DNA of 64,000 nt, taken from Dermatemys mawii. Its lineage: Eukaryota; Chordata; Testudines; Dermatemydidae. The notes under the pieces were generated by a model. It saw nothing but the letters and a program-made list of their open reading frames with translations. It had not been told where the DNA came from and made no database searches. Both the position numbers and the translations under genes were made by a program. Position 1 is the stretch's first letter; each line of letters starts with the position of its first letter. The DNA lies in contig ML677341.1 of NCBI GenBank assembly GCA_007922305.1, positions 71,930,690 to 71,994,689 of the forward strand. Direction: 5' to 3'. Positions 11,097 to 21,340 of the stretch are shown here, in pieces.

Positions 11097-12611
11097 TGGG
11101 AAAGATAATAGAGCAGCTGATACAGAATTCGATTAAAACTTAAAGAAGGGTCATATAATTAATGCAAATCAATATGGGTTTATGGAAAATAGATCCTGTC
11201 AAACTAACTCTATCTATTTTTGATGAGATTACAAGTTTTGTTGATAAAGGTAATTGTGTTGATAGAATATATTTAGAATTCTATAAGGCGTTTGACTTTG
11301 TACCACATGACATTTTGATTAGAAAGATACAAAATTAACATGGCACACCTTAAATGGATTAAAAACTGGTTAACTGATAGATCTCCAAATTTAAATGTAA
11401 ATGGGGAATCATCAAACAGGTGTGTTTCAAGAGGGGTCTTGTGTGGATCGGTTCTTGTCCCTATACTATTTAACATTTTTATTAATGACCATAAACTCAC
11501 AGATAAAGTTTGCAGCTGACACAAAAATTGAGATGATGGTAAATAAAGAGGAGATGTCACCGAAACAAGCAATCTCAATCATTTGGTAAATTGGGCCCAA
11601 GCAAACAAAATGTCTTTTAATAGGGCAAAATGTAAATGTATACATCTAGGAATGTAGGCCATTCTTACAGGATGGGGGACTCTAGCCCAGGAAACAGTGA
11701 CTGAAAAAGATATGGGGGCCATAGCGGATAATCAGCTAAACATGAGCTCCCAATGATACACTGTGGCCAAAAGAGCTAATGCAATCCTTGGATGCATAAA
11801 CAGAGGAATCTCCAGTAGGAGTAGAGAAGTTATTTTACCTCTGTATTTGGCACTGCTGGAACACTGTGTTTAGTTCTGGTGTCCACAATTCAAGAGAGTG
11901 TTGATAGATTGGAGGGGGCTCAGAAAAGAGCCGCAGGGATGATTAAAGAATTAGAAAACATGCCTTAGACTTAAGGAGCTCAATTACTATATCTAGTTAG
12001 GTTAACAAAGAAAAGGTTAAGGAGTGACTTGATTGCAGTCTAAGTATCTACATGGGGAACAAATGTTTAATAATGGGCTCTTCAATCTAGCAGAGAAAGG
12101 TATATAACACAATCCAGTGGCTGGAAGTTGAAGTTAGACAAATTCAGACTGGAAATAAGGCATACACTTTTAGCAGTGAGTGAGTAACCACTGGAACAAT
12201 ATATCAGTTCTCCATCACTGGCAATTTTTTAAATCAAGATTGGATTTTTTCTAAAAGACATGCTATGGGAATTATTTTGTGGAAATTCTCTGGCCTGTGT
12301 TATTCCATGGTCCTTTCTGGCCTTGGAATCTATGAATCCAGCATGCTGCTAATGAGTTACAAAGCTTTGCACGTGAGGGTCACCAGTCTGAATCCAGCTC
12401 AGCTCACTCAGGGTTAAAAGGTGTTCCAGCATAATAGATGTACAGTGGCCCTTATGTATCAGACTTTCCCACAAAGTCTCCCCATGGACTCCCTTATGGC
12501 ATTGGTCAAGCTGACCACTTAGAAGTGCACGAGAAGAAAGATCACTCATAAAAATGCCCTATGTGACTGTGGGGATATTTTCTGGGCCTTGCACGTGCAC
12601 GCATCCAGTTT

Positions 12612-12800
12612 TAGATTCATCAATTCCAAGGTCAGAAAGGACCATTCTGATCATGTAGTCTGACCTCTTGTAGAACACAGGGTACAGAACTTCCCAGAAA
12701 TGATTCCCATTTGAACTAAAGAAGATCTTTTAGAAAAACATCAACTCTTGATTTTTAGAAAACATCAACTCTTGCTACTTGTTAATTACCCTCACTGTTA
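12612..12800 (-). mobile_element. CR1 LINE 3' end fragment
   Basis: AGATTCATCAATTCCAAGG, followed by GTCAGAAAGGACC and the CATGTAGTCTGACCTC block, is the reverse complement of a common CR1 3' end. It then continues to TTAATTACCCTCACTGTTAAAA. It contains a roughly 27-bp tandem duplication (AGAAAACATCAACTCTTG twice, 12733-12774). Confidence 0.8.
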
Positions 12801-13124
12801 AAATTTACAGCGTTCCTCTGGGCAGCATTCACTGACTCCCCACTTCAAAGCTTCTTGTATCAGTGAGCACTCTGCTCGGTGTGCCCTCAACTACTTTTCA
12901 CTGCACCTTTTACTCACTCCTGTTCCTAGCCCTCTTGAGTTGTCCCCTGTACTCAGCTGACCCCAGTTCCTTTGTTGATCCCTCCTTTAGTCTGGGGGAG
13001 GACCTCCCTGGCACAGATCAAATTGACCAAAGCCTTCTACTAGCACTAAATCCACACCATTGTTAAGATGACAGTTAGGTTTAGATACAAATTAGGTTAA
13101 TTTAAGCTATATTTCCCCTAGTTT
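12801..13124. other. No recognised feature
   Basis: A pyrimidine-rich stretch between two CR1 fragments. The open frame at 12863-13066 has no recognisable domain. Confidence 0.4.
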
Positions 13125-13209
13125 GTTTATGATACAGTATCAAAAGCCTTATTAAAGTTGAAATACATGATATCTATTGTTTCCCCATTATCAAAAATGC
13201 TTGTTACCC

Positions 13210-13919
13210 TGTGCAGCAGAGTGGCAATGCACCCCTGCAGTGCCTCCTGCTGGTCATCTGGGAATTAGCTCTTTCTTAGCACAGAGCGCCCTCTGTAGGT
13301 CAGTGTCTCGCTGTCCATTGGCCCTGTGTCCCTCCCTGAACCCCGGTACCCTTTACCTGGGGTGCTGCCACCCTGGCAGTACCCCCAAATTCTGCCTCTG
13401 GGTCTCCCCTCCCTGGGGAACCCCGAACCCTCTATTCCCCACCTTGCCTCAATCTAGGGCTACTGCCAGTCATCATCAAGCCCCACTCCCTGGGACAGAC
13501 TGCAGTGTAAGAGCCAGTCATCACAGCAAAGGGTTTTTTTGGACCAGCTGCCTTCCTCTACCACCCAGTACCTCTATGGGCCTTGGACCAGGCCCTGCAG
13601 CCTGGGGAGTTGCCAGCCTGAAGCTCCCCTGCTCCTCTGGCCTTTTCCCAGCCCTGCCTCACTGTAGGTACCCTTTGGCTTCCCAGGCAGCTAGATCCAT
13701 CTCCCTCCTCAACCAGAGGGAGACTCTCTGAGCTTCTGGCCTCAGCCTTTTATAAGGGCCAGCTGGACCCAAACTGACCCAGTCACAGTTGTGGCTGCTC
13801 TGCCCTCAGCTGCTTTCTCTGTTGCAGCCCTCTGCTGGGCTGCTTTTCCCCAGACACAGCCCTCAGCAGGGCTGTTTAAACCCCCTTCAGGGCTGGAGTG
13901 GGGTGACTGCCCCGCTACA
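13210..13919 (-). mobile_element. Solo LTR inside CR1 (family C)
   Basis: On the minus strand it begins TGTAGCGGGGCAGTCACC and ends CTCTGCTGCACA. A TATA box (TTATAAAAGG, rc of 13747-13756) supports minus orientation. It interrupts the CR1 phrase TTGTTACCCTGTCAAAG, with the CCC(T) repeated on both sides, so the duplication is short or eroded. The 184-codon open frame on the plus strand at 13177-13731 lies inside this LTR and is not a gene. Confidence 0.82.
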
Positions 13920-14008
13920 CCCTGTCAAAGCATATTAGATTGGTTTGACATGACTTGTTCCTGACAAATCCATGATGACTGTTACTTATCACCTATAATC
14001 TTCTAGAT

Positions 14009-14883
14009 CAGGGGAGGGCAAAGTTTTGGCCTGAGTGCCACATCGGGGTTGCAAAATTGCATGGAGGGCCGGGTAGTGAAGGCTGTGCCTCCCCAAACAG
14101 CCTGCCCCTGGCCCCACTCCCTACTCAACCCCCACCCCCTATCCGACCCTCTCCCACTTCCCACCTCCTGACTGACCCCTCAGAATCCCCAACCCATCCA
14201 ACCCGCCCCCAGCTCCTTGACCCCTGACCAAGGCCAGCTCTAACTTTTTTGCCGCCCTAAGCAAAAAAAAAAAAAAGAAAAGAAAACAAAAGCGTGGCCA
14301 GAGAGCCGCTAAAGTAAAAAAAAAAAGAAAAAAAGAAAAAGGAGGTGAGTGGGGGTGGGGGCAGCCGGAATATGCCGCCCCCAAGATTGGCTGGAATGCT
14401 GCCCTTTAAAATGTGCCACCCCAAGCACATGCTTTCTCAGCTGGTGCCTGACCACCCCCTCCAGAGACCCCCCAGCTTCCCCTAACCACCACCCCAGGAC
14501 CCCACCCCCTATCTAAGCCCCCCTGCTCCTTGTCCTCTGACTGTCCCTTCCATAGACCCCCGCCCCTAACCACCACCCTGGGATCCCTCATCCACCCCAC
14601 CTGCTCCTTGTTCCCTGACCGCCCACTCTTGAGACCCCCCTATCTAACCTCTGCCCACCCCCAACAGACTCCCAGGACTCCCATGCCTCATCCAACCCCA
14701 CCTGTTCCCAGACTACCCCCACGGGATTCCCCACCTGTTATGCAACCCCCTGTCTCCAGCCCCCTTATCACGTCGCTGAGCAGCATGTTTGGCAGCTGCC
14801 CCCTCCTGTCAGGAGTTCAGGGGCCAGGCAGGATGAGCCCGCGGGCTGGATGTGGCCCGTGGGCTGTAGTTTGCCCACCCCTG
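14009..14883. mobile_element. Non-autonomous hAT element inside CR1
   Basis: The ends CAGGGGAGGGCAAAGTTTT and GTAGTTTGCCCACCCCTG are inverted repeats of hAT form. The flanks TTCTAGAT (14001-14008) and GTCTAGCT (14884-14891) match at 6 of 8 bases, fitting an aged 8-bp target duplication. The interior is C-rich and consists of degenerate repeats of CCCCTGACC / CCCCACCCCCTATC type. There is no transposase. It contains a further insertion at about 14233-14446. Confidence 0.85.
14233..14446. mobile_element. Short element nested in the hAT element
   Basis: Two A-rich tracts and a TGCCGCCC(T/C)AAGC motif present near both ends interrupt the C-rich hAT interior. CCTGACCA stands on both sides (about 14225-14232 and 14447-14454), an 8-bp direct repeat. 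I do not know its family name. Confidence 0.6.
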
Positions 14884-15845
14884 GTCTAGCTGCTTACAAA
14901 CTGATTGATTGTTTGATTATTTGCTCCATTATCTTTCCGGGTACTGAAGTTAGGCTGACTAGTCCTTATTTCCCTTTCTACAGATAGGTACTGTATTTGC
15001 CCTTTTCCAGTCCTGTGGGATCTCATCCATCTTCCACAAGTTCTCAGAGATGCTGCCTAATGGTTCAGAAATCTCTTCAGACAATTCCTTAAGGATACTA
15101 GAATGTGTTTCATCAGACCCTGCTCACCTGAAGACATCTAACTTGTCTAAGAAAGTCTTAACTTTTTCCTTCCCTAGTTTAGCCTTGGATCCTACCCCAT
15201 TTATTTATTGTTAGTCATCCAATCATTGTGAACCTTTTTGGTGAAAAGTGAAACAAAAAAGACATTTAATACTGTGGCCATTGCTGCATTTTCTGTTATA
15301 GTCTTCCTCCTCATTGGGTGATGGGCCTGTTCTGTCTGTACATGCTTCTAATGTATTTGTAGGATGTATTATTGTTACCCTTTATGCCCCTACCTAGTTG
15401 GATCTCATTTTGTGTGTTGGCCTTTGTAATTTTGTCCCTACATGCTTATGAGGAATTTTTTGTATTCATCCTTCATAATTTGACCGATTTTCCACATTTC
15501 GTATGACTTTTATGAGTTTCTGGTTGTTGAAGATCTCCTGGTTAAACCAGGATGGTCTTTCACCAGACTCCCTATCTTTCCTATGGGATAATTTGGGGAT
15601 AATTTGCTCTTATGCAATTAATAATATCTCTTTAAAAAACTGCCAACTCTCCTGAACTTTTTTCCTTTATACTTGCTACCCAGGGGACATCTACCTATTC
15701 TCCGACTTTGTTAATATCTGCATTTTTGAAGTCCATTCTCTTCATTCTGCTTCTTTCCTTCCAACCATTCCTTAGAATTATGAACTCCATCAATTCATGA
15801 TTACTGTCACCCAAGCTGCCTTCTACCTTGAAATTCCATCTTCCA

Positions 15846-16046
15846 ATATGCAAATGAACTCAATAAAATAATTTACCTAAAACGTGATGCATGGAGCTGA
15901 ACCTAACACCTGATCCCCTTAAAAATTGTTGTTCTCTCTCTCTTTGTACCTAGTAAAACTTGGTACAAAAGATAGCTAATGTTGTATCTCTTTTACTTAG
16001 TAAAGGCTTGTGATTTTGATGAAGTTCCTGAGTGCCAGTCCTCATG

Positions 16047-16047
<1 letters not shown>
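15846..16047. other. No recognised feature
   Basis: Short stretch between the CR1 and the AT microsatellite with no signal I can name. Confidence 0.4.

Positions 16048-16094
<47 letters not shown>
16048..16094. repeat. (AT)n microsatellite, left part
   Basis: About 23 uninterrupted AT units. They continue as roughly 6 to 7 units at 16755-16767 on the other side of a solo LTR. Confidence 0.97.
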
Positions 16095-16097
<3 letters not shown>

Positions 16098-16754
16098 GAC
16101 GGAGTCAGACCAGAAGGGTATAGGAGAGTGCTGGAAGGCAGGTATATCAGCCTTAGGATGTGCAGGTCCTTGTTCCCTGGATAGCCAAACAAAGGCTACT
16201 CCAGACCAATCAAGACACCTGGGGCCAATTAAGAACCTTCTAGAAAGGAGTAGAAACAGCTAGCCTAATTGGGACACCTGAAGCCAATCAGGGACTGGCT
16301 GAATCCAGATAAAAACCTCCCAGTTAGTCAGGTGGGCTGTGGGTGTCAGGAGCTGTGGAAGGAAGTTATGCTGTTGGTGAGACTGAGTGTTGGACAACAT
16401 ATCATACTGAAGGAAGGAGGCCCTGAGGTAAGGGTGAAGTGGAGTTTGAAGAAGCAGGGACTGCTGTGGGGAAGTAGCCCAGGGAATTGTATTGTGTTTG
16501 GTGCCTAAAAGGTCAGCCATCTCAGCTGATACTATTAGGGTCCCTGGGCTGGAGTCCGGAGTAGAGGGCGGGCCCGGGCTCCCCCCTTTTCCATCTTCCA
16601 TATTGGCCTGTGATGAAGGTAACTCACTAGGTGGTGACTCTTGCCAATTATACTGAGAAAGGGAGGTCACTCTGGGGCCTAGATGAGTTTCTGAGGCCCC
16701 TAAATCTGCCAGGAAGCGCAGGACCCACAAGGACAGACTTGGAGCTTTGTCACA
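16095..16754 (+). mobile_element. Solo LTR inserted in the AT microsatellite (family D)
   Basis: It begins TGTGACGGAG and ends TTTGTCACA. The flanks are ATAT on both sides, so the exact target duplication is hidden by the repeat. A GATAAAAACC TATA-like box lies near 16307. GGAGTAGAGGGCGGGCCCGG near 16558 is part of the same family as I recall it from turtle LTRs. No internal retroviral genes are present. Confidence 0.85.
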
Positions 16755-16767
16755 ATATATATATATA

Positions 16768-17163
16768 AGGCGAAGCTGGTAACTGAAGTGTCTACAGCCA
16801 GGGGACCATTCGACTGACTGTCCTCATTGAGTACTCTCCTTAAATCTGTCAGTGGATCTGTTGTAGGGAGCTGAACTCTATTACGTAAAACAGGAAAATG
16901 GATGCTGAAGGGAACCATAAGTGAATCTATGAACGTTTTATGCAAACTAATATGATAACATATTGGTGGCCTACATTTGAAAAGAGATGGTGTCCTTGTA
17001 ATATTGGAGATACCTGAATCCAGCTCCCACAGACCCTCAGAGGAGGTAAGGAGCTGATCCCCCTTTGGTACAAAGTCCTGAGGAGAGAGGAGTTAACTTG
17101 ATAAGCACCTTCACCACCCTCCTCCTTCCCAGTTTAGTCCAAGAGTCTCCAAACATGTCCTAC
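16768..17163 (-). other. GRIN2B: GRIN2B intron downstream of the exon
   Basis: Unique intronic sequence beginning with the donor GTAGGA (17163 downward). I see no further exon here or farther left. Confidence 0.75.
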
Positions 17164-17278
17164 CCTCTCCCATTTCCTCTCCTTGGTCAGAAGGATGATC
17201 ACCAGCTTGGGGTGCATCTGGTAGCCATCCTCGCTGAAGGACAAATTCCTCCCTTCAAAGGTGACATTTATCAGGTAC
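17164..17278 (-). CDS. GRIN2B: GRIN2B internal coding exon (NMDA receptor subunit GluN2B, start of S1 ligand-binding region)
   Basis: Read on the minus strand, this 115-bp exon contributes one base to a split codon and then 38 codons. They start [18 protein letters not shown] and end KERKWER. From memory of the family, this is the amino-terminal-domain to S1 junction of glutamate-gated NMDA receptor subunits. [17 protein letters not shown] fits GluN2B; GluN2A has DGKDLSFTEEGYQ at this place. GluN2B is a plasma-membrane cation channel subunit at excitatory synapses that binds glutamate. Two N-glycosylation sequons (NVT, NLS) are visible. The acceptor is a TTTCTTCTAG run just above 17278, preceded by a pyrimidine tract reaching to about 17302. 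The donor is GTAGGA from 17163 downward. The reading frame is open throughout. The codon for T in ILLTKER is ACC, where mammalian GluN2B has N as far as I recall. The neighbouring exons are not in the window, which fits the very large introns of this gene. Confidence 0.93.
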
Positions 17279-18654
17279 CTAGAAGAAAGAAAAGAGAGAA
17301 CATTTTAAACACACAGCAACTACACCCAGAACAAGAACCTACCTCCCTGACCACAGTTTAAAAGAGGGTTGCAGTGACACTGCAACGAACTTGGAATAGC
17401 AGGGAGGGAACTGGAGAGGGAACAGGGGAAGTAGCAGCGGCAGAGGAGGTAACAGGAGAGCAGTTACAGACCAAGGCAATCTCCGACATGTCATTACAGT
17501 CTGCTGTGATAGGATGATCACTTTCCTCTCTGGCTCTTGCTGAATTGCTGTGCGAGTAAGTACCCATCACTAGCACACTGATGCAAGCATGGTCACAGGA
17601 CTTAATTTCCCCTACCATAAATATTTTGCAGACCCTCGTCCTCACTCTCTCTCAAAGAGGCATCTCCTTCACATATCACTGAAAGATGATCATGGGACAG
17701 GGGTACAGAGGTGGAGCTACTGCTCTCATCAGGTGGCCAGGTAATGAGGAAGGGTGCTGCAGGGAGGTGAGTAAGGACAGTGAGATGTGCCTCTAGGGGC
17801 CCTATTCAACTGCCATTGACATCAGTGCACTTCTGGCATTGACTTCAGTGGCAGCAAAACAGGGCCCAAAGCAGCTCTTTGAAGCATAGGATTAATTCAC
17901 AGAATAAAGGCTCGCATAGCCATTTAAAAGCGTCTTCCTCTAAGGATGGGATAGTTCATTGTATGTAGTGGGATCAAACAATAAAACTCACAAAGACGAA
18001 CAGCCAGCCAAATCACTGGCGCACCATCTCAAGATCTCATTTGGTCTATAGCGGGTGCCTCATTGCTGAGCGGCCCAATTGAGTCCTGGGCCATCCCATA
18101 ATAAAAATTAAAAGGATCTATTAACCAGACTCAGCCTCGTACTCTTTTACAGTAAGGCCACTTTGCACCACTCTGGTCAGTGAAAAGGGCTTTGAAGGAG
18201 ACATAGCTTGCAGTTCTGCTCACATGAAGGCTCCTCGACACTGCCAACGCATTTTAAAGAGACCTTGCTGTACATGAGAATCAGGTCTATTGTTTTTAAT
18301 CATTAGGATGTCCAAATGATGTGTTTTATTTTAAAATTACACAGTGGGAGTGAGGGAGAGGAAATAGATGTCTCATAGTGCAGTGGCTTCTAAGAAACCT
18401 TTGGCAGTCTCTCCTGTTTGTATATTTCACTTCAACTCACTATCCTGTTCCCGCAGAACTAGAATTTTTCATTACACACCTGCTATATCACAAGAAGAGT
18501 CACATAATCATGAAAGCTAGAGGTGACTATCTCATCGGCAGGGTTGGCCCCAATAACAATTTCTTTGGTGTTTTGTCCAGTCCCATTTTAAAATTACTCA
18601 AGCAGTGTTTCTACCACCTACAGCAAAAGACTCTTCCACTCTAATACACCACCG
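17279..18654 (-). other. GRIN2B: GRIN2B intron upstream of the exon, with a small palindromic repeat
   Basis: The acceptor tract occupies 17279 to about 17302. Farther up, 17798-17873 is an imperfect inverted repeat (GGGGCCCTATTCAACTGCCA against TGGCAGCAAAACAGGGCCC), a MITE-like unit. The rest is unique-looking. Confidence 0.7.
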
Positions 18655-20881
18655 TGATGCTGGCAGACCAGATGCGAGCTCATGCCAAACATCCCCAGTC
18701 TCAGTGGAATGCTCACAAATATACAGCTGAAATCAGCCTGGCTCACTTGTGTGTTAGTGTGGTTCAAATAAGTATTAGAATTATAAACATGCAAGTAGAA
18801 TTTAGACTTTAGGGAATGCTTGCAATCTCACTTGTAACATCTGTATCCAATACTGTAAAATAATATATAAACATTTGTATTATAAGCTACTATGACTGTG
18901 TAAATCACAGGTAAAGTGTAGAGCTCCAACTGACAGTGTTATATCCTGGCTAACAAGGAAGGCCTATCAACATCAGATGAACTATTGTGGAACATTAAAA
19001 AGGACAGAAGACTTTGTTGTTTCCTTTCCCCACCACCATGAAGGTGAGTCATGCAAGTGAATTTCTCCCATCAGCTGAGTTTGCAGCTGAAAGCACAAGG
19101 GAGGAAATGAATAAAATTCCCTAACAAGAAAAAACTGTATCTCATGCCTGATTGGACTCCAGAAGCAAGATTTCAACGCATAAGCAAAGGATCCTCAGCT
19201 GCTTAGCCTGGGTTAGCCCTAAAAGATATAGAGCTTGCTGATTATAGAAGCTTCTATTATCTTTTGAAATTTAACATTGGAACTCATAAGAACATAAGAA
19301 AGACCGTACTGGGTCAGACCAAAGGTCCATCTAGCCCAGTTTCCTACCGACAGTGGCCAATGCCAGGTGCCCCGGAGTGAGTGAACCTAACAGGTAAAGA
19401 TCAAGTGATCTCTCTCCTGCCATCCATCACCCCGCTCTGACAAACAAAGGCTAGGGACACCATTCCTTACCCAGCCTGGCTAATAGCCATTAATGGACTT
19501 AATCTCCATGAATTTATCCAGTTCTCTTTTAAACCCTGTTATAGTCCTAGCCTTCACAGCCTCCTCAGGCAAGGAGTTCCACAGGTTGACTGTACGCTGT
19601 GTGAAGAAGAACTTCCTTTTATTGGTTTTAAACCGGCTGCCCATTAATTTCAATGGATGGGCCCTAGTTCCTCTATTATGGGAACAAGTAAATAACTTTT
19701 CCTTATTCACTTTCTCCACGCCATTCATAATTTTATATACCTCTATCATATCCCCCCTTAGTCTCCTCTTTTCCAAGCTAAAAAGTCCTAGCCTCTTTAA
19801 TTGCTCCTCATATGGGACCCTTTCCAATCCCCTAATCATTTTAGTTGCCCTTCTTTGAACCTTTTCTAATGCCAGTATATCCTTTTTGAGATGAGGAGAC
19901 CACATTTGTACACAGTATTCAAGATGTGGGCGCACCATGGATTTGTATAAGGGCAATAAGATATTCTCTGTCTTATTCTCTATCCCTTTTTTAATGATTC
20001 CTAACATCCTGTTTGCTTTTTTGACTGCTGCTGCACACTGCATGGACATCTTCAGAGAACTGTCCACTACGACTCCAAGATCTTTTTCCTGATTTGTTGT
20101 AGCTAAATTAGCCCCCATCATATTGTACGTATAGTTGGGGTTATTTTTTCAAAAGTGCATTACTTTACATTTATCCACATTAAATTTCATTTGCCATTTT
20201 GTTGCCCAATCATTTAGTTTCGTGAGATCTTTTTGAAGTTCTTCACAGTCTGCTTGGGTCTTAACTATTTTGAGCAGTTTAGTATCATCTGCAAACTTTG
20301 ATACTACCTTTGCTACTACTGCAAACCACCTCACTGTTTACCCCTTCCTCCAAATCATTTATAAATCAATTGAATAGGATTGGTCTTAGGACTGACTCTT
20401 GGGGAACACCACTAGTTACCCCTCTTCATTCTGAAAATTTACCATTTACTCACTTGTGTATGTATGCTTGCCTACTTTAACCTTATACATTTCTCTCTGG
20501 CTTCTTTTTCCCATTTAATAAATCTTTACATAGTTTATCATAGGATTGGCTACAAGCATCTCTGGTGTGAGATCTAAACTGCAATTGACATGGGGTAAAT
20601 TACTGGTCCATTGGGACTGGGAGTAACCTGAATTTTGCTGTGATTCACAGTATAAGGGGCCATCTATCACAAAGGTCAGCTTGCCTGGCTGGTAAGTACC
20701 CAAAGGGACTGTCTGTGATTCCATTTTAAGGCTGTTATAGTGCCTGAGGAGATTACACCTGATCATTGGTTGGCAAAATCTAAGTATAGAACTCACAACC
20801 AGCTTGGGGTTGTGCTCTGTCTCTTAAAAGTCTGCCCGGAGGACGGTACTTGCCCTTGAGCCACTACAGGACAGCTTAACA
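18655..20881 (+). mobile_element. LTR-like repeat, family A, copy 2, split by CR1
   Basis: It starts TGATGCTGGCAGACCAG and ends near GGACAGCTTAACA. With the CR1 (19287-20447) and one duplicated ACTCA removed it is about 1.06 kb and aligns with copies 1 and 3 throughout. AATAAATCTTTA lies at 20517-20528 and is followed by the family's GGATTGGCTACAAG stretch. The TG...CA ends, length, polyadenylation signal and lack of coding potential suggest a solo LTR. Confidence 0.75.
19287..20447 (-). mobile_element. CR1 LINE, 5'-truncated, with a long open RT fragment
   Basis: On the minus strand it runs from GVTSGVPQESVLRP-like text near 20425, through a decayed FADDTKLLKIVKTQADCEEL (20150-20290), to a 213-codon open frame (20121-19480). 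That frame contains [42 protein letters not shown] and FKRELDKFMEI. The 3' end is CTTATGTTCTTA next to 19287. ACTCA stands on both sides (19282-19286 and 20448-20452), a 5-bp duplication within the host LTR. The truncation and a few stops make it inactive. Confidence 0.93.
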
Positions 20882-20883
20882 AA

Positions 20884-21340
20884 CACATTTTGTTAGGAAA
20901 TGTTTCCTGATACTCAACCTAAATTTCCCTTTAATTGCATTTGAACGATCCTAAAAAATCCCTCTCCCTTTGAGTTATTTAAACCCTCCGGACATTTGTA
21001 GGTGATTACCATTACTAACCCCATCATAATTTAACCAAACAACTGTATACAGAGTCAGTCAAGTTTTTTAGGTGCCTCTATTTATGGGTGCCCAATTTGA
21101 GTCCAAAAGTTCTGATTTTCACAGAGGAAGTGCTTATCATTTTCTAAAATTCAGGCCTCTTTTATGGTGAGTCCAAAATCACTAGTCACATAAGTCCTCC
21201 AGTCTCAGAACCACTTTTATTGCTTTTCTCTGAATTCCCTCCAATTATTTTGCATCATTCTGCTACTGATGTGTCCAGAACAGCACACACTATTCCAGGT
21301 GAAAGGCTCCCTCAGAGCACCAGAAAAATTGATAAGATCC
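20884..21340 (-). mobile_element. Old CR1 LINE 3' remnant
   Basis: TTTCCTGATACTCAACCTAAATTTCCCT-like text and the later TCCAGAACAGCACACACTATTCCAG-like text resemble the reverse complement of the CR1 ORF2 C-terminus and tail. In between, 21065-21180 carries an AGGTGCCT...GATTTTCA palindromic repeat type that recurs elsewhere in the window. Confidence 0.5.

Larger units (their letters stand above)
7655..12335 (+). mobile_element. CR1 LINE interrupted by a sushi-like LTR retrotransposon
   Basis: The left part (7655-7847) encodes a CR1 RT segment with the recognisable SAGLDYLHPRVLKELAEELT. The right part (11097-12335) resumes with GKIIEQLIQNSIKT, then a decayed YLEFYKAFDFVPHD (motif A region), an FADD-like AADT, LEHCV, and the 3' end TTCTGGCCTTGGAATCTATGAATC-like at 12316-12335. 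Together they form one 5'-truncated CR1 of about 1.4 kb, split by a 3.25 kb insertion. There are many stops. A few CR1 bases are missing or replaced at the junction. Confidence 0.88.
13125..15845 (-). mobile_element. CR1 LINE, minus strand, split by two insertions
   Basis: Three collinear pieces (13125-13209, 13920-14008, 14884-15845) read in reverse as CR1 ORF2 from the pre-RT region to the AFDTV motif. GGATTTGTCAGGAACAAGTC-type text (rc near 13965) and the rc of GAAGATCTCCTGG (15527-15540) are landmarks. The pieces rejoin cleanly when the solo LTR and the hAT element are removed. Stops and small indels are common. The 3' part of the LINE is absent at the left edge. Confidence 0.85.

Noticed and set aside
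7840..11104. Target-site duplication of the sushi-type element
   Set aside because: CCAGG and CATGG could be aligned, but they differ and the left LTR edge is ambiguous, so no duplication is claimed.
13177..13731. 184-codon open frame on the plus strand, P-, S- and C-rich
   Set aside because: It lies almost wholly inside a solo LTR whose promoter points the other way. No domain is present, and the length comes from a GC-rich strand bias.
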